Shown one piece after another: positions 13,458 through 23,510 of a stretch of DNA of 64,000 nucleotides. Numbering within the stretch: position 1 is the first letter of the stretch; each line of letters starts with the position of its first letter. Below the pieces are notes generated by a model, which saw only the letters and a program-made list of their open reading frames with translations, was not told the origin of the DNA and ran no database searches. Position numbers and translations under genes: made by a program. This DNA comes from Collybiopsis luxurians FD-317 M1 (lineage: Eukaryota > Basidiomycota > Agaricomycetes > Agaricales > Omphalotaceae). Location: NCBI GenBank assembly GCA_000827265.1, contig KN834858.1, forward strand, positions 77,492 to 141,491. Reading direction: 5' to 3'.

Positions 13458-14666
13458 ATGGAAGGGACATCGTTGACATCGTGAGTTTCAAATCATGCAG
13501 TCCTCTATAATACTTCGTTTTTACTCATAATATCACCAGGATTCTGGGAATTCCTACCGCGTCTAGTACAGAAGGTATGAGAAACTCTTTCATCACTATA
13601 ACTCCTTCTTAAAGCTTATCATCCTAGCTGTGGCCACCTTCACCACGGTCCCTGAATCTTCCACTCTTTCTACCCTTCCAATTACTTCTACTTCTGCCAT
13701 CAATCTCTCTACCATAGCCTCCACATCTTTTACAGTCTCTATTACTTCATCCACCACTCCTTTTACCATATCGATTACGTCCAGCGGCCATTCTAAAAAA
13801 TCTCGAACATTCCGATTCACCACTCCCGTTACCTTTACTACTAGTACTCCTTCAACATTATCCACTTCTTCTATCAGTATCGCCTCCATCATATCTACCA
13901 ATGTCACCTCCATCACAATCTCGGCAACTTCACCGATTCTCTCCAGCTCGGCCCTCTCAAGCATGACTTTTGATTCCACTGAAACTAGCAGGTCCGTTGT
14001 TATATTGAACCAGTTCAGCTGCATTTCATTCTGTCGGCTACCAAAAGTCGCTCCTCCAGCGCACCACCTCATTCAGTATCTCCGTCTCCAGCCTCCTCAG
14101 GAAATAGCAGGTAACGTGGTCATTCACGATTTCTTTACCCTCTTGCTTTTCCACTTCTCTTGTAGCTCTCAGTCACCGCTTTCCGTTTCCACCGGAAGCG
14201 AAATATCAACTTCTCCAGGAGTAATCGTTGGCAGTGTTGTCGGGTCATTGATCGCCTCAATCACTTTAGGCATCGTCTTCCTTCTCCTTCGACGGCGCCG
14301 AGCACATGATAGTCAAAATCGATTGGTACTGCCTTCCCGTGTTTCCCTCACCCGGCCGTCCGCTGTCGACATGGGTCATTCTCGAAAGAAAAGCAACACC
14401 AAACGAGATGAGAAGTCGGAGCCGCACGGTACAGGTACATCAAATTTTTAACTTAATCATTACTTGTCCATACTAAACCCTAATCAGATTCTACTGCCCA
14501 ACCGATGGAAGCTCGTTTGGCGTCCATGCAAAATACAGTCGCGCAGATGATTGAGCATATACAGCAACTCCAAGCTCAGTTAGAATATGAAAGAGGTTCG
14601 GTCATAGAAGGACTGCGGTCGGAAGCACCTCCTCCAACATATGCATCCCAAAATGGGACAATGTGA
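13458..14666 (+). CDS. PY-TM family member 2, C-terminal PPTY
   Basis: Introns at 13481-13539, 13575-13627, 13992-14047, 14111-14165 and 14435-14487 give a continuous 310-aa frame from ATG 13458. The ectodomain is extremely Ser/Thr-rich (runs such as STLSTLPITSTSAINLS). The TM segment (VIVGSVVGSLIASITLGIVFLLL) carries a GxxxG motif and is followed by RRRRAH. The cytosolic tail ends in a coiled coil (MEARLASMQNTVAQMIEHIQ) and EAPPPTYASQNGTM, so PPTY is present with a slightly longer tail than its relatives. The start is uncertain, since an upstream exon encoding a signal peptide could exist. Confidence 0.75.
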
Positions 14667-15210
14667 ATGCTGTAATACGACCTGTAATACCGTGTACAAT
14701 ATACTCACGTTCGAGAGAAGACAAGGTGAACGCGCACATTTGATAGCCCATGAATACTCGGCATCAAACCACCCACTGCTACCTTTAGTGAGGCCATAAT
14801 AAGCACCAGCAACGGCAAGCATTGCATCTCAATATAGCCGGACTGGGACAACTAGATAAGCAAGTCGAAACACATTATGCAACGCTCTCGAGGACGATTT
14901 CCATGAATTGTTCGAAAAATGGTTCGAGTGACGAGCGCATAAGTACCCACGTTGGTAACTTTTGACGTTATCTACGGTAAAGCGGGCCAAATTTTACTTT
15001 CAAGTTGGATAGTCCGTCAAAACCACGACGGATGCCACATCGGGTTCGGCTTCGGAAGGACGGTTCAAAATTCGGACCGTGAAGTTGTATTGATCGAGCG
15101 CTTTTGCTCTTTTTCTTCTGATCATAATACCCCGTGCTCTCACGCAGCTGTGCGATTAGCTCGCTTTCAATTTCTAGCTTCCTAACTGAACCCTCGCTCT
15201 TTGTTTCCAG

Positions 15211-17210
15211 TAAGAACATCAGACTTACAGGTTGGTTGATGGTTGATTTCGGGCTTCCAAAGCTGACATCTTCCCGAACTCGCAGTTGCCTCTGCAAATA
15301 GCCTCTGCAAACGGCATGAACTTGGGATCCCCGATCCATTTGCTCTCATTACTGTTGATGCAGAGCAGACACACCGTACCAGAGCCGTTTCCAAGACTCT
15401 GAATCCGTGTTGGAATGAGAGTTTCAATATGTAAGAGTGTTCGTCAATCCTTGTCTTAGCCTCATCCCGCATCTCTTCTTAATACTAGGACCGTCAAGAA
15501 ATCTTCGGTGGTTATGATTCAAGTTTTTGACCAGAAGACGCTTCATCAAGGAGACCCTCCCGATCTCCTTGGTCTGGTAAATGTTACTATTAGCGACATA
15601 TGCGATTTTGAACTGGGAGGCGATGGTGAGTCTTCACGTTTTACATTGAGATTCGTATACCTAAATCAGCTTCTTTCAAGCAATACTCGTCCTTGACTTG
15701 AAGAAATCGAATGAAAAAGACAGTCCAATTGTTCAAGGAAAACTTAATATATGTCTCTCACTCAATGTCGACGAGTCTATGTCGAAATCAGAACCATTAC
15801 AACTCCCTGAACTTTCCTCTGCACTTGCCGGTATGAGCTCTGAGCTTGGCAGTGCCAGAACTATCAGTTCGACTTAATCTTGCAAGCAGACCGGAGCAGT
15901 GTCCCGAACCCATGGTTCACAAGCTTCCCCTGTTGAAATCCCAGCTGTACTTGGTATTGACCTTTCAAGCGCATCGCCAGAGAATGAACATCTAAGCGAG
16001 TCTCTGCCTGTGGGCTGGGAACAATGCACTGATCCATTGGGGAGAACATATTACGTCGATTACAATGCGCGGAAGTCGACCTGGAATCGACAATTGTCCG
16101 ACTCAGAACCGGCATCACAAAGCGAACAGTCAGTTTGCTGATTTGTCTCCTCTTCATTGATTTATTGTCAGGATAGTTGCTCTCGAATCACCCCGTTGAT
16201 GGACCCTGCCACCAATACTATTATAAATTCCGCTTCTACCGCATTGATTGAGCCTTCTAGGATGACAGTGGATCAATATAGATCTCTGCCTGCTAGTTGG
16301 GAACATTGCACTACCCCGTTGAGTCGAACATATTATATTAATTTCAACACAAAGACAACAACTTGGAATCGACCGTCGTCCAAGTCAGAACCTGCATCAG
16401 AAAGCGGACAGTCAGTTATGCCGATTTGTGTCCTCCTCATGAGCTTATTGTCAGGCTAGTTCCTCTCGAATCACCCCTTTGGTTGACCCTGCAACCAATA
16501 CCGTTATAAGTTCCGTTTCTACCACATCGATTGAGCCTTCTATGGTGACAGTGGATCAATACGGACCTCTACCTCCTGGCTGGGAACATCACACTACTCC
16601 GCTGGGTCGAACATATTATATCAATTATAATGCAAAGATAACGACCTGAAGTCGGCCATCGTTTGAGTCAGAACTTGCACCGGAAAGTGTACAGCCAGTT
16701 TGCCGATCTGTCTCCTCTAAATCAACTCACTGTCAGGATAGTTCATTTCGAATCACCCCTTCAACCAATACCGTCATAACTTCCGCTTCTACCACATTAA
16801 TTGAGGCTTCTAGGGTGATAGTGGATCAATATGGACCTCTACCTTCTGGTTGGGAACATCGTACAGATGCATCGGGTCGAATATATTATGTTAATTACAA
16901 TACAAAGACAACGACCTGGAATCGGCCTTCCTCAGCATCTGCAACAAGAGGTGAACGGTCAGTTTCTCGGGTTGTTTACCCTTCATCATCTTACTTTTAA
17001 AATAGAACCTCTGGAATCCCCCCTTTAGCGGATGCCGCAACACCTGTTGTTGTTGAGCCCACTTCTACCATGTCAACGAGAACTTCTAGTGCGGAAGTAG
17101 AACAATGTGAACGTTTACCTCCTGGTTGGGAACAACGCACCACTTTTTCGGGCCGTACATAGTATATCGATCATAGCACTAAGGTAACGACCTGGAATCG
17201 CCCATCTTGA
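15211..17210 (+). pseudogene. NEDD4-family C2-(WW)5 gene lacking HECT, stops in WW3 and WW5
   Basis: A 20-nt exon (15211-15230) joins across 15231-15285 to a C2 domain encoded in 15286-15430, 15489-15625 and 15681-15830. The splices restore Rsp5-like C2 motifs: NIRLTVASANSL, GIPDPFALITVD, TLNPCWNESF, IQVFDQK, LGLVNV and LDLKKSN. An intron at 15831-15899 leads to WW1 in frame. Five WW modules follow at about 280-bp spacing, each ending at an intron of about 40 nt. WW1, WW2 and WW4 are open. WW3 has TGA at 16647-16649 in place of the second Trp, and WW5 has TAG at 17160-17162 in place of a Tyr. The frame ends at 17208-17210 and no HECT follows. A truncated C2-WW1-WW2 protein could still be made. 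The first exon with the start codon upstream of 15211 was not identified. The HECT-bearing gene lies 9 kb upstream, so the two are separate genes. Confidence 0.75.
15999..17210 (+). repeat. Tandem array of five WW modules, about 280 bp per unit
   Basis: WW cores lie at about 16001-16092, 16283-16375, 16564-16658, 16836-16928 and 17112-17207. The units also share linker sequence (for example GTGGATCAATA before units 2-4) and the intron at each boundary, so whole exon-intron units were duplicated. Donor-like GT at the boundaries is weakly conserved and the introns are only about 39-45 nt long. Divergence between units suggests old duplication followed by unequal decay. Confidence 0.8.
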
Positions 17211-18441
17211 ATGTCTAGATTTCTGTGATACGGATTGCTGTATCATATGTTTGACCTCAACTCAATATGAGATTTGATATACAATAATTCTATTGGACGG
17301 TCTATCATTAGCAGCCCTCTAATTATTATTTCGAGCGGGCGGCGTATCCCGAATTTGGACTCCTTCTGTACAACATTTATGGCAGGATCTTCACTTGGAA
17401 CCCCATTATAATGGCTCAATTCTTTTGCATGAAGCTTGCTCATGCCCAATGCCTGATCTATCTGGACCATTTCCTCAAGGCTCAAAAGTCTCGTAGTTCT
17501 AGGTAGCCACTTGGGGTCCGATTTAGACGCAGTACTCTATGAGTCGATTAACCTGTTATTGCGAGTGTACTAGGCAATCCTTAACTAATTGAAGAAATGT
17601 CTATCCTCGTATTATCGATATGGACTGCGGTGTACGTAGCTCGTTGGAATTGCGCAGTGCAGTTAGTTACTCGGGGCCTCGGAATATCAAATTACGAGTG
17701 CATGGAATGGAATGGAATCCCGAGTTTCTGCTCTGACGATTCTATGCCTGATCCAAGACAGGCAATTTTGAATTGATCTAATTTTTGCAATTTATACAAT
17801 TTTAGTTAGTTTTCATTACTTACATCGATGATCCATGATCCAGGATCTGCGAGGTATGTAATTTGTTCCAATTACTGAAAAGGGCACGAGTCCCGCCATG
17901 CATTAGCATTGGCCCACTTTGCATCAAGTGAGAAAAGCTGTATGATCGATCCCATCTAATTACTGTCAGACATTCCTGGACCCTTCATTTCGAGAATGAT
18001 AGCTTCTGGGAAAATTTTGGAGCCCAAGAAGCGTTATCATCATCCAGAAAGGTATTAACGCTATTTGAATACCTAACAGACAGTCCCAAGTTAACAACAC
18101 GTAGACCTGTAATCAATTCTGCTAATAGCCCAAGCTCCAGCTTTGTATAATACAGCAGCAGCGGTGTTGGAAAAGCCTGCTGGATTTTATTGCAAAAGCT
18201 GTGAATGTAATGGATTCCCACAGTCTTCGCTACAAGATCAGGGCATGTTATTTCTGCTTGGGAATGATTTGTTGTCTTGAAAGGACAATCTGCTGTCTGG
18301 TTTTTGAATTCTAGGACGATCATAATTAAGTATGCAGTCATATAATTTTAGATGCTATTGAATGTCAAAATCTCGAGCAACCAACAACTTAAGTGGTGGT
18401 CGACCATTTTTTGGATAGTTGGATAGAAAGACATCGACAGA
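17211..18441. other. Intergenic; one unassigned minus-strand frame
   Basis: A 118-aa open frame on the minus strand at 17985-18341 has mixed composition and no recognised domain; I would not call it a gene without expression data. From about 18360 the sequence is the left part of a segment duplicated at 20725 (see the PY-TM members 3 and 4). Confidence 0.35.
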
Positions 18442-18724
18442 CACTGCCTGCATTTGCCCGCGCAGTCAATTTTTTACTGCCTTCAATGCGGTGTGCTCTT
18501 GAAGGGCAGTCACGATCGGGGGGACTAGATCTTAGTTTACAAATGTTAGTCAATGAATTGTAAGCGCTGGACCCACAAAGCAGCAATTGGGCCGATATGC
18601 CGGGCCTCGTGCAACAATTTGTAATCAAGATTAATTTCAGCCGATTGCGACTGCCCTTCATACTGCCGAGCACACTGCATTGAAGGCAGTAAAAAATTTA
18701 CTGCGTGGGCAAATGCAGGCAGTG
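18442..18724. mobile_element. MITE of CACTA type, 283 bp, 3-bp target duplication
   Basis: The element begins CACTGCCTGCATTTGCCC and ends with the inverse, with terminal inverted repeats of roughly 75 bp. The trinucleotide AGA flanks it at 18439-18441 and 18725-18727. The paralogous segment near 20800-20815 (GACATCGAGAGATAGACA) is the empty site with a single AGA. Ends starting CACT(A/G) with a 3-bp duplication are typical of CACTA/CMC elements. It carries no transposase and is non-autonomous. Confidence 0.75.
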
Positions 18725-19116
18725 AGATACAATAGAGTAAATTCAGGAATAGATGCTAATCTTGTTTTGTGCCTAATTCACTCATCTGATCCATTCCCAT
18801 GTCTTTTTTTGTTGTCAGTCCAATCGCCGCGTCGCAATTGCAGTCTTGCAGAGACCGTCAACATTATGAAAGAAATTGGAGCAACTGTTTTCTAGAATAC
18901 CGTCACCAGATGACAGATTTACGCTCTCGAAGGTTAGCGTACTGATCATTGGCCAAGTGCTGTAGATAGTGTTGATCAGTTTAACTGCTGGGTGAAATCC
19001 ACTTCCAAATGTATATTTGATGCCGGCAGCTCACGCGCGAGTTCAATATTTAAAACCTACCACCTCCTAATGAATCTTCCCAGATCTGCTACTTTGTTTT
19101 GACCAGGGTGTGGAAA

Positions 19117-20325
19117 ATGGTAAGCCTTCCAGTTAATTCTTTGCGATATGAGCTTCGAGTAATTTTGTCTTGGGTACCATCTAGACTCTGAATATTGCTG
19201 GGGGCAGTCGAAGCTCATCTTCCCCAATTCAGCCTCGTGACGTGATTGGGCAAATTACTGCTGCGGCGGGGGGTGCGTTTAATGGTGCTACTGCTGCGGC
19301 GGGGGCTGCATTTAGTGATGCTACTGCTGCGGTGGGGACTGCAGTTAATGATGCTACTGCTGCGGCGGGGAGTGCTACTTCTGTGCTGGGTTCCCTCCTT
19401 GGTGTCGATTCTCCTCCTCCTCCTAAGTCATCTATAAGTCCTGTCTCCTCAACCACACTCAGCTCCCTCCCCGCGTTCTCTTCTAGCCTGCTCACCTCAA
19501 TTCTCACAACCACACCCTCTATTAACCCCCCGTCAAGCACAAATACTCCCACGATTAGTACTAAAGGGATACCTTCAGCCACTGATATTTCAAGGTTGGT
19601 TACGCTCTTATACTTTTTGAGTCAACTTACAGGAATTAGTACTTTCAGCGGATCACCTGAAGCGTTTGAGTCGCCTGCAATCACATCAAGCTCCTCAGAA
19701 AGTTCTACGTGAGTCTCATCAAAGTTTTCGTTATGCCTTCAACCTGCTTACGGTCTCGCTACCTTTATGTTTCTTTTTCTTCTTTTAAAATTTTCTTAGT
19801 TCACAGTCATTCTCCCCTTATATATCATCCAGCTCACACTCATCAATCCTTCCGCAGACATCCCTGGGCAGCACCCCTCCTCAAGAACATACCTCGAGAC
19901 CCAGTGCCGCAGTTATCGCTGGAAGTGTCACTGGATCTGTGGTCGCATTGATCCTCGTGATAATCGGCATCTCATTTCATATCCGTCGGCGTCGAGTTCG
20001 GTATGAGCATGTTGAGGATCAGGGTCAGCCGCATCCAGTGGAATCATGGAATTCTGAAAGCAATGTCACCGCAGAGGAAAAATCGCCTTCAGATTCAGTC
20101 GTTTCTGGGCCCCGACCCTGGTCCAGGTTGGTTCCATTAAGGGCCGCGCCTGACTCGGACAGTGCCAGTACTGAACCAATCGACTCTGAATTGGTAACCA
20201 TGCGGGAGACAGTCACCCAGGTGATGGAAGATGTCCAGCGGCTGCAGGCGCAAATGGAACGCGGGGCAAACTCGACCGTTGGAAGGACAGAAGCACCTCC
20301 TCCGGCGTATGCCCCCGATGGCTGA
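19117..20325 (+). CDS. PY-TM family member 3, C-terminal PPAY, with Ala-rich 11-residue repeats
   Basis: The ATG is a three-base coding exon (19117-19119) followed by introns at 19120-19184, 19595-19639 and 19709-19799, giving 335 aa in frame. The N-terminal region holds four 11-residue Ala/Gly/Thr-rich repeats, then a Pro/Ser/Thr stalk. The TM helix (VIAGSVTGSVVALILVIIGI) has a GxxxG motif and is followed by RRRRVR. The coiled coil (SELVTMRETVTQVMEDVQRL) precedes EAPPPAYAPDG, so PPAY fits PPxY. The paralogue starting at 21204 lacks the 11-residue repeats. Confidence 0.75.
19254..19385 (+). repeat. Four tandem 33-bp (11-residue) coding repeats
   Basis: Units at 19254-19286, 19287-19319, 19320-19352 and 19353-19385 encode variants of ATAAAGAAFSD; the last decays after seven residues. 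The block is in frame and absent from the duplicate gene, so it expanded after or was lost since the duplication. High GCT/GCG content makes it prone to slippage. Confidence 0.85.
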
Positions 20326-21203
20326 GTGGCAAGATATCAGGCTCTTGGATATTACACTTGTCTCCCGAACACTCCTGTCAAGATTATGTATAAATAGTCC
20401 AAATTTACGTTCCTCGGTGTGTGATCTCAAGAGTCGGATTTAAACACTCCAGCTCTTCGCACCTGGTTCAGTTTCTAGAACCATTTTATCTGTCAAGAAT
20501 ATATGGCATGGACTTGCTGAATGTTGTTCGGAAAGCTGCCCAAGGTGTACGTTGAACATTCCAGGTTCTCGTGCTCGATAGCACCTCTCGTTAGGGTTAG
20601 CCCAATGGCAGCGACGACATCAGCACGTGCAATTCCGACTGGGAAATAAGTAATTCGGGATCAGAACGACCTGCTGTATGCATGCTTACGACGAACAGTC
20701 AGACGGTTCTAGTTGCTGTCGAGTGCCAAAAGCTCGAGCAACCAGCAAATTGAGATAGGAGTAACAATGATAATGGTCAACGGGTTGTTAGATAGATAGA
20801 CATCGAGAGATAGACATTACACAACAGCGGAGTATTCACGCTACTCATTCTGTTATGCGCCTAGTTTTGTCATTTAATGCATTCCCGGGGTTGTTTATTA
20901 CCAACGTAATCGGAGCGTTGCAATTGCAGAGACCGCAGGCAATGACTTATTCCAGAAGAGCTGGAGCCTCCGACTTCCAGAATAATACCATCATTAGAAT
21001 GACAGATGTACGCTCTTGAGGATGAGAGTACTGATCATCGGCTAGGTGTTGCAGAGACAGTCAACTGCTGGGTGAGCTCAGCTCTCAACTTATATAGAGC
21101 TGATACCAGCAGCTACAGCACGAATCTAATATTTAAAACCTTCCACTTCTCCTCAGCGAGACCTCGCAGATCTTTCACCCTTTTTTGCCCTATGTGTTGG
21201 CAA

Positions 21204-22361
21204 ATGGTAAACATTTCACGTATTCCCTGCGACGTGAGCTTCATGTAATCTAGTTTTGGATACTATCTAGGCTCGGAAAATTGCAGGGGGCCCCTCTTCC
21301 TCTCTTCAGTCTCGTGGCTTTGTTCAGGAAGCTACTTCCGTTCTGGGCTCAGCTGTGGGCTCACTCCTTGGCCTCGACCCATCTAATTTCGATCCAACTA
21401 CAGATCCTGTCTCTACCCCACTTTCCACCGTAATCCCTTCCTCCACAATCATCAGTACCTCAGTCGTTACTACCCCATTCTCTACCGTCTTGCCGTCTAG
21501 CACAGATGTTGTTATTAGTATCGCAACGATACCTTTACCCACTGTACCTCCTAGGTTGGTTGCACTCTTATCCTTCTTGAGCCAACTAGAATCACAACTC
21601 TCAGTGCATCACCTCAAGCATCGGAGTTACCCGCACCTGCAGTCACATCAAGCCCTTTAGCAGAAAATGCAAGGTGATCCATGCTGAAATTGCTTTTTTG
21701 AACTGTGCTTACGATCTTACTCCCTGTATATTTTTCCCCTACAACATTGTTCAGCTCCCAATCATTCTCCCCTCTGCAGACATCTACCTCCCAGTCATTC
21801 TTTCCTTCAGTTCTATCAAGCTCAGAATTATCTACCCCCCCACTTTCATCCAGCTCAACCTCATCATTTCTTCCACAGACTTCTCTTAATAAGCCCTCTC
21901 CTCAGAGTGGTATATCTAAATCTACAGCCGTTATTGCTGGTGGGGTTACTGGATCGGTGGTTATTCTCGTTGTTGTGATTCTTGGAATCTTCCTTCTCAT
22001 CTATCGACGTCGAGCTCGATACAAGCATGCTCAGAGTGAACTTCATCTGGCAGTGGAGCCCTACAATGCTGACCCTACATATTCTGGGAGCAATGTCACT
22101 GTACATGAAAAATCAAGACCAGTGGCCACTTATTCAACTTCATTTGGACCTCAACCGTCGCAGTTATTCCCACTGAGACGTCCAGCCGACTCTGACAGCG
22201 CTAGCACCGAGCCATGGGACAGTGATCTAGTAGATATACGAGAGACAGTCACGCAAATGATGGAAGATGTACAGCGACTTCAGGCCCAGATAAACCACAC
22301 AGCAACCTCGACCACTGGACGGTCGGAAGTACCTCCTCCAGCTTATGCCACGGATGTCTGA
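21204..22361 (+). CDS. PY-TM family member 4, C-terminal PPAY
   Basis: A one-codon first exon (21204-21206) is followed by exons 21271-21554, 21605-21673 and 21755-22361 (320 aa, in frame). The Ser/Thr/Pro-rich ectodomain leads to a TM segment (VIAGGVTGSVVILVVVILGI), then YRRRAR. The coiled coil (SDLVDIRETVTQMMEDVQRL) precedes EVPPPAYATDV. The third exon is 69 nt, as in member 3, which supports the splice choice. No signal peptide is apparent. Confidence 0.75.
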
Positions 22362-22504
22362 GTGATATTGTATCTAGGCTCTTGGGTGGTACCGCTGTTC
22401 CCGGCCCAATCGATTTGACTCTGCAATATTCTAGAAAACATATTTTAATAAATGCACTCCCGACAGTTAGTTAGGGGGGGATTGTTGATATAATTATGTG
22501 CACC

Positions 22505-23510
22505 ACGATGACAATGTGCTAGATTATGCATTGGAATACCTGCAAATGAAAACAATTGCTGTCTTCTTTTGCAAGACCAGTCTCTGCAAATACTTGCCAT
22601 TGAAATTAATTACTATGTTATTCAAGCCGGTTTACTGCAACTCAATGCAATCATTAATATCAATTGCTGCACTCTCAAACACCAGGCACAGAAAATATAT
22701 TCAGCTTCAGAATGAAGGACAATGACCCTCAGTGTACTGTACCATTTCGACCACTTTGTAAGTCACGGGTCACGGCAGTGCCTTACAGACCGAATTGTCA
22801 TGCACCGTCACACGTCTTCGCTAATTTTTACAAAAAAATTCAAATTTTGGCAGCACCTACGGGCGCTTAACAATATTTTTTCGCCGCAACTATGCCAAAT
22901 TTTCGTAAAGTCCCCGGTCCCCAGGGCGCTTACAAAAATATTTTTTTTGTATGAGGTGGTCACGCTCGCACCCCCTTACGAAGTGGTCGAAATGGTACAG
23001 TACACTGAGGGTCATTGTTATTGTGGGTTAGGGTGCGCAGTGGTGCCTCTGAGCTGTTAGGCTCGGAATGGTGATGGTAAGATAAGTAATTGTCTATTGT
23101 TGTTGGCCCTCAGAGTAGGCCTTTTATACTCTACGGTAGGTATTCTAGAAGTATCTACAAGGTAAGTAACAGTTCTACTACATTCCATATATCACTAATA
23201 CTGCAGTAATTATCTGAGTAATCTATAAATAAATATTACTAAACTTCATACCGGAGTTGCTAGTTCCGGTCAAAGCGTCGGATCACAACAATTGTCCTTC
23301 ATTCTGAAGCTGAATATATTTTCTGTGCCTGAGAGTGCAGCAATTGATATTGATGATTGCATTGAGTTGCAGTAAACCGGCTTGAACAACATAGTAATTA
23401 ATTTCAATGGCAAGTATTTGCAGAGACTGGTCTTGCAAAAGAAGACAGCAATTGTTTTCATTTGCAGGTATTCCAATGCATAATCTAGCACAAAATAGCA
23501 CTTAATTCTT
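22505..23510. repeat. Head-to-head inverted repeat (fold-back) split by a solo LTR
   Basis: The sequence at 22505-22763 is repeated in inverse orientation at 22975-23016 and, after the LTR, 23291-about 23505. Removing the LTR and one target duplication joins the right arm into one continuous inverse copy of the left. The outer part equals the terminus of the 5-kb element at 23291-28368. The inner part (CCCTCAGTGTACTGTACC and its inverse) encloses about 210 bp containing two imperfect direct copies of a GGGCGCTTA/ATATTTTTT motif. Open frames here (22498-22725 and its inverse) are repeat sequence, not genes. Confidence 0.75.
23019..23290 (-). mobile_element. Solo LTR, 272 bp, with 5-bp target duplication ATTGT
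   Basis: Read on the minus strand it starts TGTTGTGATCCGACGC and ends CCCACAATA. ATTGT flanks it at 23014-23018 and 23291-23295. It contains a TATA-like box (TATAAAAGG on the minus strand). A copy of exactly the same length lies at 63054-63325 with a different 5-bp duplication. No internal retrotransposon region is present, so it is probably the product of LTR-LTR recombination. Confidence 0.8.

Larger units (their letters stand above)
18360..22361 (+). repeat. Tandem segmental duplication carrying PY-TM members 3 and 4
   Basis: About 18360-20330 and 20725-22361 are diverged direct copies. Similarity starts upstream of the genes (CTCGAGCAACCA at 18372 and 20731), and both carry the same gene structure with a one-codon first exon and a 69-nt third coding exon. 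The copies differ by a MITE insertion in the first (18442-18724) and by an 11-aa repeat block present only in the first copy. Confidence 0.7.

Noticed and set aside
13596..14072. Minus-strand 158-aa frame at 13.6-14.1 kb
   Set aside because: It is the antisense shadow of the Ser/Thr-rich ectodomain of PY-TM member 2 (Val/Glu-rich composition is the complement of Ser/Thr codons).
4607..17210. The WW-HECT gene and the C2-WW gene as two halves of one split Rsp5
   Set aside because: Both are on the plus strand but the HECT part lies 9 kb upstream of the C2 part, each has its own terminal stop, and PY-TM genes lie between, so they cannot form one linear transcript in the right order.
15999..17210. 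CRISPR-like regularly spaced repeats
   Set aside because: The 280-bp period comes from duplicated WW exons in a eukaryotic gene; the repeats are coding and the spacers are homologous introns and linkers.
18389..18895. Opposed short frames at 18.4-18.9 kb as a gene pair
   Set aside because: Both read through the inverted repeats of the MITE at 18442-18724, which accounts for their mirrored sequence.
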